Of a DNA stretch of 64,000 nt, positions 28,516 to 37,245 are shown in pieces; positions within the stretch are counted from its first letter, which is position 1; each line of letters opens with the position of its first letter. The DNA is from Methylacidiphilum sp. Yel (lineage in GTDB: Bacteria; Verrucomicrobiota; Verrucomicrobiia; Methylacidiphilales; Methylacidiphilaceae). The position numbers and the translations under genes were made by a program. A model generated the notes under the pieces. It did not search any database. It was not told the origin of the DNA and worked only from the letters and a program-made list of their open reading frames with translations. The DNA lies in assembly GCF_004421185.1 (NCBI RefSeq), contig NZ_LXQB01000078.1, forward strand, positions 35,196 through 99,195, read 5' to 3'.

Positions 28516-28788
28516 TCAAAAAATATATGCAGAAGGCTTAACTGTTCCTAAAAAATTTCCTTTTGATTTCCCAAAAACCTACTAAATCTGATCATAAAGA
28601 GAGCTTGTCGGAATAAAGGAGGTCAAAAACTATCGAAAATCAACAAAAGCCCATAGCATGACAGCAGTCATTTGCGGCTCTGCTTTTTTGGTAACAATTG
28701 TAAGCAAGAGGCGAAGTTGGCTTTTAGCCCCACCCAACTGGGCAAAGGCCATTTGTTTAAGAAACAGAGGCAAAACAAGGCACAGCCC

Positions 28789-29784
28789 CTAAAGAAGAGC
28801 CTGAAGAATTTGAACAGCATTCCACGCTGCTCCTTTCAGCAGTTGGTCTCCACTTAAGAAGAAGGCAATCCCATGAGGATGGGACAGGTCTTCTCTAATT
28901 CTTCCTACTAATACTTCTTTTTTTCCAGAAGCTTTAATTGGGGTAGGAAAATATCCATTCTGAGGATCATCGACGACTAAAACTCCGGGAGCCTTAAAAA
29001 GGATATTTCTTGTTTGCTGAGCATCGAGTTTCTTGGCAGTCTCAATTACCACTGACTCAGAATGCGCTCTAAAAACAGGAACTCGGATGCAAGTAGCACA
29101 GATTTTAAGATTTGGGTAATGGAAAATTTTCCGAATTTCTTGCATAACCTTATTTTCTTCTCCATTATACCCGTTTTCGGCAACCGGACTGTTATGAGAA
29201 AAAACATTAAAAGCGATTTGCTCTGGAAAAACTTTGGGAACAATGGGCTTTCCATAGACAAAATGACGGAGCTGAGTCTCCAATTCCAAAATGGCTTTGG
29301 CACCAGCTCCGCTGACCGCTTGGTAAGTGGAGACAATCGCTCGCTCAATCGTCGCCACCTTGTGAATTGGCCACAAAGCAACAGAGAGTATGGCCGCCGT
29401 ACAGTTCGGATTGGCAATAATTCCTTTGTGACTTTTTAGGTCTTCTTTATTAACTTCTGGAACAACCAAAGGAACATCGGGTTGGAGTCTAAAAAAAGAG
29501 GAATTGTCGATAACAATCGCCCCGCTTTCTTTGGCATTTGGAGCAAACTGTTGTGAAACAGAACTGCCTGCACTAAAAATTACAAAATCAAGCCCTTTGA
29601 AAGCACAAGAAGATAACTCTGCAATTTGAAGCTCTTCTCCTAAAAACCCAATTTTTTTACCGACTGATCTGGAAGAAGCGAATAGGCGAAGTTCAGATAT
29701 TGGCAGTTTGCTCTCTTCCAAAAGCTTGATAGCTTCTACACCAACAGCCCCTGTCGCCCCAACAATTCCAATTTTTAATCCCAT
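28789..29784 (-). CDS. asd: Aspartate-semialdehyde dehydrogenase
   Basis: A 331-residue enzyme reducing aspartyl phosphate to the semialdehyde for Lys/Thr/Met and diaminopimelate. It has the NADP-binding GATGAVGVEAIKLLEES, the catalytic Cys in IANPNCTAAILSVALWP, and an active-site His in RVPVFRAHSESVVIETAKK. Length is typical. It is preceded by 233 bp of non-coding sequence (29785-30017) in which I see nothing definite. Confidence 0.95.
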   Translation of the reverse strand: MGLKIGIVGATGAVGVEAIKLLEESKLPISELRLFASSRSVGKKIGFLGEELQIAELSSCAFKGLDFVIFSAGSSVSQQFAPNAKESGAIVIDNSSFFRLQPDVPLVVPEVNKEDLKSHKGIIANPNCTAAILSVALWPIHKVATIERAIVSTYQAVSGAGAKAILELETQLRHFVYGKPIVPKVFPEQIAFNVFSHNSPVAENGYNGEENKVMQEIRKIFHYPNLKICATCIRVPVFRAHSESVVIETAKKLDAQQTRNILFKAPGVLVVDDPQNGYFPTPIKASGKKEVLVGRIREDLSHPHGIAFFLSGDQLLKGAAWNAVQILQALL

Positions 29785-30017
29785 AGCCTCTATGATTCCT
29801 CCTCCCTTTTGGTTGACGGTAGAAAAAAATCTAGAAGGTTAGTCTTCTGATTTTTGCTGGAGAATAAGTACCAACTCCAATAGTAAGATCCTTTATCCAT
29901 AATACAATACTGGTTTCTTCATTTTCTCAATTTTTTTAATAAAAGAAACGAACAGACCGATTTGCTCCCATAGCCTTTAAGCTTTTCAATAAAATACCAA
30001 AGTTTATGACTCAGAAA

Positions 30018-30578
30018 TTATTTTCCAGAGAGCGGTCTACTTTCTGATTGGACCGATGGCTTCTGTTCGGAGGGCTTAGTTACTGGAGAAGGTTTCTGAG
30101 AGGAGGTTTCTTGTTGAACCACCGAAGCCTTTTTGGCCGTCTGTTCATTTTTTGAAGCCGATAGAATCTTAAAAAATGAAGAAAAATTCGGTTTCTCAAT
30201 GCGATCCATAAGAAGGCTTTCTGACTTGCCCACAAAGATTGCTCCTGGCTCGATCAATAGAGAGGTAGTTTTAATGTCGCCAAATACTTTGGAAGTATTG
30301 AGCAGTTCTAGCCTTTCTTTTGCAAAAAGGTTCCCTTCTACTTGTCCTCTGACAATAATTATTTTTGCTTTTATTTCCGCTTTTACAATTGCATTAGGGC
30401 CTATAAGCAATACCCCATCCTCTGAATGGATATCCCCTTCGAGTTTGCCATTAAGTTGTAATTCACCGCTAAAACCTACGGATCCTTGAAATTCGCTGTG
30501 TTGATCTAGTATAGTTACCTTTGAGGATTCATCCATAGGTTTTTTGGATTCGTCTTTATCTAACTGAGTAAAATTCAC
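30018..30578 (-). CDS. Bactofilin-family cytoskeletal protein
   Basis: A bactofilin (DUF583) of about 186 residues. The beta-helix core runs from VTILDQHSEFQGSVGF through KLEGDIHSEDGVLLIGPNA and GQVEGNLFAKERLELLNTS to KTTSLLIEPGAIFVGKSES, flanked by disordered Ser/Pro/Lys-rich tails. Bactofilins polymerise without nucleotide and organise envelope processes. I set the start at the GTG at 30578, which has AGAGGAG about 7 bases upstream. The frame stays open to 30758, but that stretch overlaps the divergent neighbour and looks non-coding. Confidence 0.88.
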   Translation of the reverse strand: MNFTQLDKDESKKPMDESSKVTILDQHSEFQGSVGFSGELQLNGKLEGDIHSEDGVLLIGPNAIVKAEIKAKIIIVRGQVEGNLFAKERLELLNTSKVFGDIKTTSLLIEPGAIFVGKSESLLMDRIEKPNFSSFFKILSASKNEQTAKKASVVQQETSSQKPSPVTKPSEQKPSVQSESRPLSGK

Positions 30579-30729
30579 TTTTGTACTCCTCTTTTCTTTC
30601 TTCCCTTTTACCTTAATTGATTGCAATACGCAAGGCTTGGAATTTATGAAAAAAAGAAAGCAAAATTTTCTTTTTCTTTTATTACACAACATAAAATGAT
30701 AAGCCAAAGACAAAAAGGATTTTTTGAAA

Positions 30730-32502
30730 ATGCTAGGTATAGGAGCCGTTGCAAACAACCATCAAAAAACTCCCTCTCCCAACCAAAGACTCTTTCTAGA
30801 ACTGATCTTCAATATCCTCCTATTTACCTCGCTACTGATCTGCTTGTTACTGGCAATTGCCTATTATCTCTACCATAATCCTAAGTCCATCCTCCTGAGC
30901 ATAGCACACCATTATCATCTTCCTCTGCAAGCAGAAGAGGTCAAATGGGTGACGCCACATAGTCTAAAATTAGAGAAAATAGAAATCGGAGAAATGGCAA
31001 AAATAAAAGAGGCTCAGATCGAATGGGATTGGATGGAGTTGTGTAGTCAACTGGTAATAAAAAAACTGGTGGTGGATTCCCCAGAAATCTGGACAAGTGA
31101 ATTTATAAAATTTTTGGAGGATAAAATAGGCAGTAGCGAACCCTTCCAGCCTCCCTTACCGCCAACATTGGATTTTTTGCTTTTTAAAATCCACTTCGAC
31201 CCTATTGTTGAGAAGCTGGAGATAAAAAACGCCATTCTCAATATTGATAGAATCCATCCTCAATTACCCCCCATTCCATTGCTTTTGGGTTCCAAGGGTA
31301 GTCCTTTTGTTCTATCCCACGTCCATCTTTTGGGAATTGCTGCTAATAACGAAATTTTAGAACAAGCTCAAGGTAGCGACATTGTCTTATTGTCTCCCTA
31401 TGATCCGCTTAGTAAAATTATCTCTATTGAATCAATAAGAGTCAAATTTTCCTGGACTGGTCTTGTTCATCATCGGGTAGAAGAACTCACCGTATTTCGG
31501 CCTACTATATTCATTGGTCCCGATCTTTTCTGGTATGTAGACCAATTCCGTGAATTGCAACGTCAAGTGAAAATAAAAACAAATAAACTCGATACTCTAG
31601 AAGATTGGTATATAAAAAAGCTGCACTTAAAGTATGGGAATCTCACTGTGACTGCTTTTGGAGAACCTAGTTTTGAGCTTCCTTTCATCTTTGAAACAAC
31701 TGCTCAGAATTTTCCTTTGAATAATTGGAAGGAAGTGAGCCTTAAGAATGTGCTTCGCATTATCCCTGGAAGAATAGATTATCCTCAGTATGGGCTTTCC
31801 ATGGAAGTAACGGGTGGAGAAATAGCTTTCAATTTGCCCCCAGAAAGTAATACAGCTAATAACCTTGTCCACTCCATACGATTTAATGAATTAAACTGGA
31901 AAGGTTTTAAGGCAACCAATGGATGGATTTCCGTAACGTTCCAAAAGGAAGGAATCTATGGGTTTTATGGTTTTTCTCTTTTTGATGGATATACCCATGG
32001 TGGATTCCAAGTAGGCTATGAAAACGGATTTCCATGGGATGGATGGATGACGATTTCTGGAGGCAAATTAAGTCCTTTAATAGAAAAGCTTTGTATGGGA
32101 AAAAAAGATGTTGTATTCAGAGGGAACATCGATGGAAGAATGCGAATGAAGGCCTATGGATCCTACATCGAAAAGGTTGAAGGTTTTTTTCTACTCTCTG
32201 CCCCAGGATATTTGGATATAAAAGATGTAGATATTCTTCTTAAGAATATTCCTCCATCCTGGAAGGGTACTTCTAGCCAATTTTTTGCATTTCTTATTAA
32301 TTCGCTTCGAAATTATCGATATAAAAATGGTTTTATTAAATTAACTTATAATTATCCAGATAGTGATCTACTTATGGGACTCTATGGTCCTCAAGGGAAG
32401 AGGAATTTTTCTCTCCACTGGACACAGGACCCAAAATTAGGCCCCCCGATCGGACAAAATTTATTAAATGCGAGTGAAAAAACAATTTCTTTCGAACATT
32501 AA
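30730..32502 (+). CDS. YdbH-like AsmA-type intermembrane protein
   Basis: A 590-residue protein with one N-terminal membrane anchor (about residues 22-47) followed by a long beta-rich extracytoplasmic region. A C-terminal segment (SLHWTQDPKLGPPIGQNL) is present. It is assigned to the YdbH-like branch of the AsmA superfamily, which forms lipid-conducting bridges between inner and outer membrane. Main grounds are that the next gene encodes its known partners YnbE and YdbL, the N-terminal anchor and the IIPGRIDYPQYGLSMEVTGG block. It is clearly shorter than E. coli YdbH (about 880 residues). The ATG at 30730 has AAAGGA about 10 bases upstream. Overlaps the next gene by 35 bp. Confidence 0.6.
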   Translation: MLGIGAVANNHQKTPSPNQRLFLELIFNILLFTSLLICLLLAIAYYLYHNPKSILLSIAHHYHLPLQAEEVKWVTPHSLKLEKIEIGEMAKIKEAQIEWDWMELCSQLVIKKLVVDSPEIWTSEFIKFLEDKIGSSEPFQPPLPPTLDFLLFKIHFDPIVEKLEIKNAILNIDRIHPQLPPIPLLLGSKGSPFVLSHVHLLGIAANNEILEQAQGSDIVLLSPYDPLSKIISIESIRVKFSWTGLVHHRVEELTVFRPTIFIGPDLFWYVDQFRELQRQVKIKTNKLDTLEDWYIKKLHLKYGNLTVTAFGEPSFELPFIFETTAQNFPLNNWKEVSLKNVLRIIPGRIDYPQYGLSMEVTGGEIAFNLPPESNTANNLVHSIRFNELNWKGFKATNGWISVTFQKEGIYGFYGFSLFDGYTHGGFQVGYENGFPWDGWMTISGGKLSPLIEKLCMGKKDVVFRGNIDGRMRMKAYGSYIEKVEGFFLLSAPGYLDIKDVDILLKNIPPSWKGTSSQFFAFLINSLRNYRYKNGFIKLTYNYPDSDLLMGLYGPQGKRNFSLHWTQDPKLGPPIGQNLLNASEKTISFEH

Positions 32503-32989
32503 TTGCCTATTTTTTTTAAAAACATTAATAAAAAAAGAAAGGTTGTTCTTTCTCTTTTTTTGGCTCTTCGGCTGCACACCAACTGTCAAAGTGACCACTC
32601 CAGAACCTGTCAAGATTAATGTGAATATGGGCGTTGTCATTACTGAAAAAGAATCCCCCACCCGGATCCGACTTGATCCCATGATTGCCGATCGAAGAAG
32701 GCTACGGTCTGGAGAGGTGCAAAGTCTAAAAAATGCCCGTGTCATCGGAGAAAACCGAGAGGGCTACTTAGAAATAATCAATCCTCCCAAAGAGGAAAAT
32801 TACAGAAATTGGGCTAAAAAAGTAGTGGCTGAAGAAAATGAGGACAGAACACAACTCTACTTAACACAAGCTAAGATTCAGGCCAAACCCTTGGAAGAAA
32901 TTGAAAAAGAATACGCCAAAAAATGGCAAGAAATGAGTTTCCCTGGAGAGTATATTCAACAAGATAATGGGAAATGGATTCAGAAATGA
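32468..32989 (+). CDS. YnbE-YdbL fusion lipoprotein
   Basis: A 173-residue protein joining two families. Residues 1-60 are a lipoprotein signal (lipobox LFGC, Cys near 36) followed by TPTVKVTTPEPVKINVNM, the YnbE hallmark. Residues about 70-173 match YdbL/DUF1318: NARVIGENREGYLEII, then a run of helix and the C-terminal PGEYIQQDNGKWIQK. In E. coli these are separate genes next to ydbH, where YnbE caps YdbH at the outer membrane and YdbL acts as periplasmic helper. The order after the YdbH-like gene is conserved here, but the two are one polypeptide. Confidence 0.75.
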   Translation: MRVKKQFLSNINCLFFLKTLIKKERLFFLFFWLFGCTPTVKVTTPEPVKINVNMGVVITEKESPTRIRLDPMIADRRRLRSGEVQSLKNARVIGENREGYLEIINPPKEENYRNWAKKVVAEENEDRTQLYLTQAKIQAKPLEEIEKEYAKKWQEMSFPGEYIQQDNGKWIQK

Positions 32990-33672
32990 GACAAAAGAAA
33001 AGCAGGGTTTTTTTCTTTTTTCTCTTTAGCTTAACTAGTTTATCTTTCAGCTTTGCTCAACAACCCTTTTTTTCTCAAGCTGCTTCCTCCTCCGATTCTC
33101 CATATGACTATCCACTTCCTTCCAATCCTCAACCGCAAACACCTCTAAACCCCATACAATACCATTCCTCCTCTCCTCAGGAAAACTCGACAGGACAGAA
33201 TCCTTCAAAGACCCAAGTTTATGGACAACAGCCAGCTAAAAAAAGCTCCCCCTCCAATAGAGCAGACGTTGAGTTTAGTGAAGAGTTACCTGATCCAACC
33301 AACGGCTTAAAACCATTCTTGGATTCTTTAAACGAAGAGCAAAGAAAAACTATCGAAAAGAAATTTCGTCGAGATGCCATCCATGCTTTTGTTGGAAGAA
33401 CAGACACTCTGGATAAAAGCTATCTGCTTTTTGCTGAAAAATCCCCCAAGAATAATGAAACCTTAATCCTCGTTTTCATTTCTAAAAAAAATAAAATCCA
33501 CTATCTTTTTAGCAGTTTACAACCTTTTTCCATCCCCCCTCAAATACGGCTCAATCCGTATGATAGGATTTCCTTATCTTTATCTGTCATAAGGTTTGAA
33601 ATGTCACAAACCACCCCTGAAATTTTTACTCAAACGGCCGTTCAACAAAAAAAAGAGGCTAAAAAACACTAA
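32986..33672 (+). CDS. Exported protein of unknown function
   Basis: A 228-residue protein. The ATG overlaps the preceding stop as ATGA, suggesting coupled translation. A signal peptide is clear (about 24 residues, FFFFLFSLTSLSFSFAQQ). A low-complexity Ser/Pro/Gln/Asn region (about 25-95) follows, then a compact domain from FLDSLNEEQRKTIEKKF to LSLSVIRFEM. I do not recognise the family. Being third after the YdbH-like and YnbE-YdbL genes, it may take part in the same envelope function. Its stop overlaps the convergent DUF3347 gene by 4 bp. Confidence 0.65.
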   Translation: MRQKKSRVFFFFLFSLTSLSFSFAQQPFFSQAASSSDSPYDYPLPSNPQPQTPLNPIQYHSSSPQENSTGQNPSKTQVYGQQPAKKSSPSNRADVEFSEELPDPTNGLKPFLDSLNEEQRKTIEKKFRRDAIHAFVGRTDTLDKSYLLFAEKSPKNNETLILVFISKKNKIHYLFSSLQPFSIPPQIRLNPYDRISLSLSVIRFEMSQTTPEIFTQTAVQQKKEAKKH

Positions 33673-34136
33673 AATTCCTCTGTCACATCCCCACAAAGAA
33701 GCATCGCTGAACCATAGTAAGGGTTTTTTACCTCTTTATCCGGTTGAATCCAACTAGCTTGAGCCATTGGACAGGTAAGAACAAAATATTTGCCAGTTTT
33801 GATTTGTTTTGATCTTAATACTCCAATCAACACATCACTAATATCTTTAAATGCCAGTCTTGCCGAATCAAGATCTTTGGCTCCAATTAGAGTATCCACT
33901 TTAGCTAAAAGCCCTTCAGGAAAAAGGGAAGGAGTATTTTTCTGAACAATGTCCTTCAAAGATTTTGCGGCTTCTGGTATTCCTTTCAAAGAGTCGTCGG
34001 AAAGTGATTTCCCTATTTTGAAATATTGCTGTAAAGCTGCATCCAAAGCAGGCAGAACCCCTTGAGCAGATAATCGATACGTAATTCCAAAACACAGGAC
34101 TAACAGAAAAAGAGAGAGGGGAATCCATTTTTTCAT
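33669..34136 (-). CDS. Free-standing periplasmic DUF3347 protein
   Basis: A 155-residue exported protein (signal peptide about 1-25) matching DUF3347, a helical domain often attached to CusB-type efflux adaptors. Signs are LQQYFKIGKSLSDDS, ARLAFKDISDVLIGVL and the hallmark C-terminus VLTCPMAQASWIQPDKEV, then NPYYGSAMLLCGDV. The conserved Cys-Pro-Met and Met-x-x-Cys suggest copper or silver binding in the periplasm. It is the last gene of the four-gene copper operon that starts at 37040. Confidence 0.82.
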   Translation of the reverse strand: MKKWIPLSLFLLVLCFGITYRLSAQGVLPALDAALQQYFKIGKSLSDDSLKGIPEAAKSLKDIVQKNTPSLFPEGLLAKVDTLIGAKDLDSARLAFKDISDVLIGVLRSKQIKTGKYFVLTCPMAQASWIQPDKEVKNPYYGSAMLLCGDVTEEF

Positions 34137-34189
34137 AAATTTATCATTATATCAATCGCCCAAACTATTGACTATTGGCTAATTAAAAC

Positions 34190-34588
34190 TCAGGGATTAG
34201 GAGATTCAAGTTCTTTTGCATATTTTTCGAGCACTTCTGCAACTGCCTTCATCAAATCAGCTTTCATTCTCAGCTTTCTTGCCGTTGCTTTGGGGTTTTT
34301 TGTTCCTTCAACTTCTTTGAGCAGTTGATCAAAGTCCTCTGAACTCCCACAACAAGCCATTCCCCCTTTTCCCCCCATCATACCATGACCCATTGCTCCC
34401 ATCATGCCATGATTCATTCCTTCCATTTTGTGCCCTTCATGTTCCTCTTCGGATCGTTGCTCCATCTCCATTTTCTTATGTTTTTCATGCTGATCATGTT
34501 GCGCATAAAGAGGAAAAACAGACAACGCTCCAATTAAAAGAAAAAAGAAAAAAAAGCCAAAACTCTTAGAACAAATATTCCTAAGCAT
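34190..34588 (-). CDS. His/Met-rich exported metal-binding protein
   Basis: A 132-residue exported protein. After a signal peptide (about 1-30), residues 30-80 are packed with His, Met and Glu (HDQHEKHKKMEMEQRSEEEH, HKMEGMNHGMMGAMGHGMM) and end in ACCGSS. A helical C-terminal domain follows (KATARKLRMKADLMKAVAEV). An AAGGAG lies 11 bases before the ATG. The composition and place between the oxidase and DUF3347 genes indicate a periplasmic copper buffer. It belongs to no family I can name. Confidence 0.8.
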   Translation of the reverse strand: MLRNICSKSFGFFFFFLLIGALSVFPLYAQHDQHEKHKKMEMEQRSEEEHEGHKMEGMNHGMMGAMGHGMMGGKGGMACCGSSEDFDQLLKEVEGTKNPKATARKLRMKADLMKAVAEVLEKYAKELESPNP

Positions 34589-34630
34589 AAACGATTTTTC
34601 TCCTTATAAAAAACAAAAGCAAACTAATTG

Positions 34631-36286
34631 TTATTCCACAGAATACATTGCCATCATACCGCTATGCAAATGTTCAAGAATATGGCAATGTAACATCCAT
34701 TTGCCTGGATTAGACATTTCTAAAAGGATATCAACCACATCCCCAGCGCCTACCATAAAAGTGTCTTTCCAGACATGATTAGTTTCTTCCACATCGTTGA
34801 CAGCAAGCACAAGAAATCTATTCCCATGAAAATGCATTGGGTGTTGCATTGGATGGAGCGAATGGATGTCGTTAATAATCCGTATCTTGACATAATCCCC
34901 CTTTTTGTAATTCCAATCCATAATAGCCCCATTAGTTTTCATAGTGCCAAGATCGGTGATCTGCCAGGTAATTTCTTTGGAAGTCGACATCTTGTTTTGC
35001 AAATACATATGATCTTCCCATTCCACTTTCGCCCCTGTTTTTGCCAGCATGGTAATAAGACCAGGGAAAGCTGCGGATTGGGTTGGCGTGGAGCTTCCTG
35101 GTTCAGAAAATCTCGAAGCTTCTTTTTTGGAAACCGCCACCGACAGTCGAATTGTCCTCTCTGGCCTGGCTGATTTATACTTAGCTACCAACGGCTCAAT
35201 CTCCTGAATAACTTCTTTGTTTTCCCTCAGTTGTTGGAATTCTTTTTCATAGGAGACCGCTACGGGTTGTTCGCCTACTCGAAACTTCGCTAGCTGGTAA
35301 GTGCGTGGGCCAACAAGAGGATCCACTGCATGATGGGTTAAGATGAATTCGCCCGTTGAAGGAAAGAACACCTCTACAATTTGTCTTTCTGAAGGAGCAA
35401 TAATAACAGCATCAACAAATTGTTCCCTTTCGACTCTCCCGTTATCGCCTCCCACCAGTTTGATCTTTAATCCAGGAATAAATAGCCGGAAAGGCCTCAC
35501 ACTGGAGGTGTTTGTTAGGTAGAAACGGATCACCTCGCCTTTTTGCACATCAATAGTAGGTTGAACCTGTCCATTAATGAGAAAGGTATTCCCATAGCGA
35601 CCCATAAAAACAAAATTGGAATAATCCTGAAAATATTCAGGTAGTTTGCCATCTTTAATTAGAATATCAGTTAATATCAGTGGCATTTCTCTGTTGACTG
35701 GCCCCCAATAGGTTGGATCTTTAGGAATGACAATATAATTGCCATACAATCCAAGCTCTTGCGCATAATCGTCTCTATAATGGGGATGGTACCAATACAC
35801 CCCCGGATCATCAAATTTAAGCTTATAGGTAAAACTTTTGCCGTTGGGTACAACCGGTTGGGTTACATCAGGAACTCCGTCATAACGGTTATCAACCCGC
35901 ACACCATGATGATGAATAGTAGAAGGCAGACCCGTTAGATTTTTAAACTCCAGGGTAATCTCATCCCCTTGATTAACATAAATAAAAGGTCCAGGAACCG
36001 ACCCATTGTACCCAAGCATCTTAATTTCTGCATTGCCTATTTTAGTCCGAAGCTTTTGGGCAGTTATCGAATAGGTATCCCCATTTTTTAGATGCACATA
36101 CTGCGTTTCCTTCACAAATGGATATTGATCCGGATCGACGGAAAAATCGTATTTTGGCTTAGCTCCTTTAAACCAAAAAAATAGTCCTCCCCCAATCAGC
36201 GCAACTAAAATCAACACAACAAAATAAGACAACTTGGTTTTGCCTTTGGTTGTCTGTAAATCTATAAACTTAAAAAATCCATTCAT
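34631..36286 (-). CDS. Membrane-anchored multicopper oxidase
   Basis: A 551-residue oxidase of the laccase/CopA class, anchored by an N-terminal helix (about residues 17-35) and facing the periplasm. All four copper motifs are seen: STIHHHGVRVDN, YWYHPHYRDDYAQELGLYG, HPMQHPMHFHGNRFLVL, and MLHCHILEHLHSGMMAMYSV, giving type 1, 2 and 3 sites. Met in the last block serves as axial or nearby ligand. Likely cuprous oxidase or laccase activity. It sits 59 bp after the small membrane protein gene and 42 bp before the His/Met-rich gene. Confidence 0.93.
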   Translation of the reverse strand: MNGFFKFIDLQTTKGKTKLSYFVVLILVALIGGGLFFWFKGAKPKYDFSVDPDQYPFVKETQYVHLKNGDTYSITAQKLRTKIGNAEIKMLGYNGSVPGPFIYVNQGDEITLEFKNLTGLPSTIHHHGVRVDNRYDGVPDVTQPVVPNGKSFTYKLKFDDPGVYWYHPHYRDDYAQELGLYGNYIVIPKDPTYWGPVNREMPLILTDILIKDGKLPEYFQDYSNFVFMGRYGNTFLINGQVQPTIDVQKGEVIRFYLTNTSSVRPFRLFIPGLKIKLVGGDNGRVEREQFVDAVIIAPSERQIVEVFFPSTGEFILTHHAVDPLVGPRTYQLAKFRVGEQPVAVSYEKEFQQLRENKEVIQEIEPLVAKYKSARPERTIRLSVAVSKKEASRFSEPGSSTPTQSAAFPGLITMLAKTGAKVEWEDHMYLQNKMSTSKEITWQITDLGTMKTNGAIMDWNYKKGDYVKIRIINDIHSLHPMQHPMHFHGNRFLVLAVNDVEETNHVWKDTFMVGAGDVVDILLEMSNPGKWMLHCHILEHLHSGMMAMYSVE

Positions 36287-36344
36287 ATTTTACTCGATTA
36301 TTAACTCATGATATAACATATATTATCATTAAAATCCTCTTTCT

Positions 36345-37040
36345 TCAAGCTTTACTTGAAGCAATAGAAGAAGCAGCTACTTTCTTTCTTTTAGAGACGA
36401 AAAAGAAAATAAGAGCTCCCACGACAACACTCCCAAGGACAATACTCCCCATAACTATGGGACTGGTCAAAAAGCTAGTAAGCCCCACATTAATCGGAAA
36501 CTTAAAGACCATGGGATTGGAGCCATCACCTTTTACCAGGGTAATATGTGTCATATATTTCCCCGTTTTCTCAAAAGTAACATCAATGGAGGCAACCCCA
36601 GAAGAATAGAGCTTTGGAGGGACTTCCAGTATCGGTTTACCCGTCGATTCATCCACAACTTTAACCTCTAAAGGAATGGTTCTCAAATCAGGAGTAATCA
36701 AATCAAATACCATGGTCATTTTTCCAGTATTAGGAATATTTTGACAATAAGTCTTAAATTGCCCCATCCTCCCGTAAACATAGACATCTAGATGAATCGC
36801 ATATCCACCCTGAGAAAGAATCCCACACTCCATTCCTCCATTATCGCTGCCTCCATGACCAAAGCAAAAAAGGGGAAAGCTAAGAAATGCAAAAATAAAA
36901 GCAATATTTTTCTTCACATTTTTCGCTACCCAACTTCCTAAACCTCTTCTTTTTTTCTTTATTAAGCAAAGCTCATTGCAAGCAGTAGATTCCTTTTGTT
37001 TGCACAACCTTTTGAGTGCTAAAGGCAATGTAAAAATCAT
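36345..37040 (-). CDS. Exported Ig-like protein with C-terminal membrane anchor (paralogue of 63098-63790)
   Basis: A 231-residue protein. A hydrophobic signal (about residues 44-60) ends in CFGHGGS, and the mature domain has Cys in GGMECGIL, GGYAIHLDVYVYG, TYCQNIPNTGKMTMVFDL, and KTGKYMTHITLVKG. One TM helix near residues 195-220 and a basic tail follow. His after the signal, His of AIHLDV and two Cys are shared with the paralogue at 63 kb and could bind copper. AAAGGAG six bases before the ATG at 37040 supports this start, though it leaves an unusually long basic leader before the signal. First gene of the copper operon. Confidence 0.75.
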   Translation of the reverse strand: MIFTLPLALKRLCKQKESTACNELCLIKKKRRGLGSWVAKNVKKNIAFIFAFLSFPLFCFGHGGSDNGGMECGILSQGGYAIHLDVYVYGRMGQFKTYCQNIPNTGKMTMVFDLITPDLRTIPLEVKVVDESTGKPILEVPPKLYSSGVASIDVTFEKTGKYMTHITLVKGDGSNPMVFKFPINVGLTSFLTSPIVMGSIVLGSVVVGALIFFFVSKRKKVAASSIASSKA

Positions 37041-37245
37041 TTATTTCTCCTTTCAAACTTCAATTGATATGAAAATACTGATTGAAAATTGTTAACTACC
37101 CACTTCTAATAAACCTAAAATAGAAAGAAAAAACAATTGCAAAATTTCTTTAGCAAAGAAAAAGCCATAATTAAAAGTCAGATTTTATCTCTAGGGAAAA
37201 GAATTACTCCCTGTACGACTATTCCTGATGGTCCTCCTTTTATGG

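Noticed and set aside
30579..30758. Longer N-terminus of the bactofilin
   Set aside because: It overlaps the divergent YdbH-like gene start, while GTG 30578 has a good ribosome site and gives the usual disordered tail.
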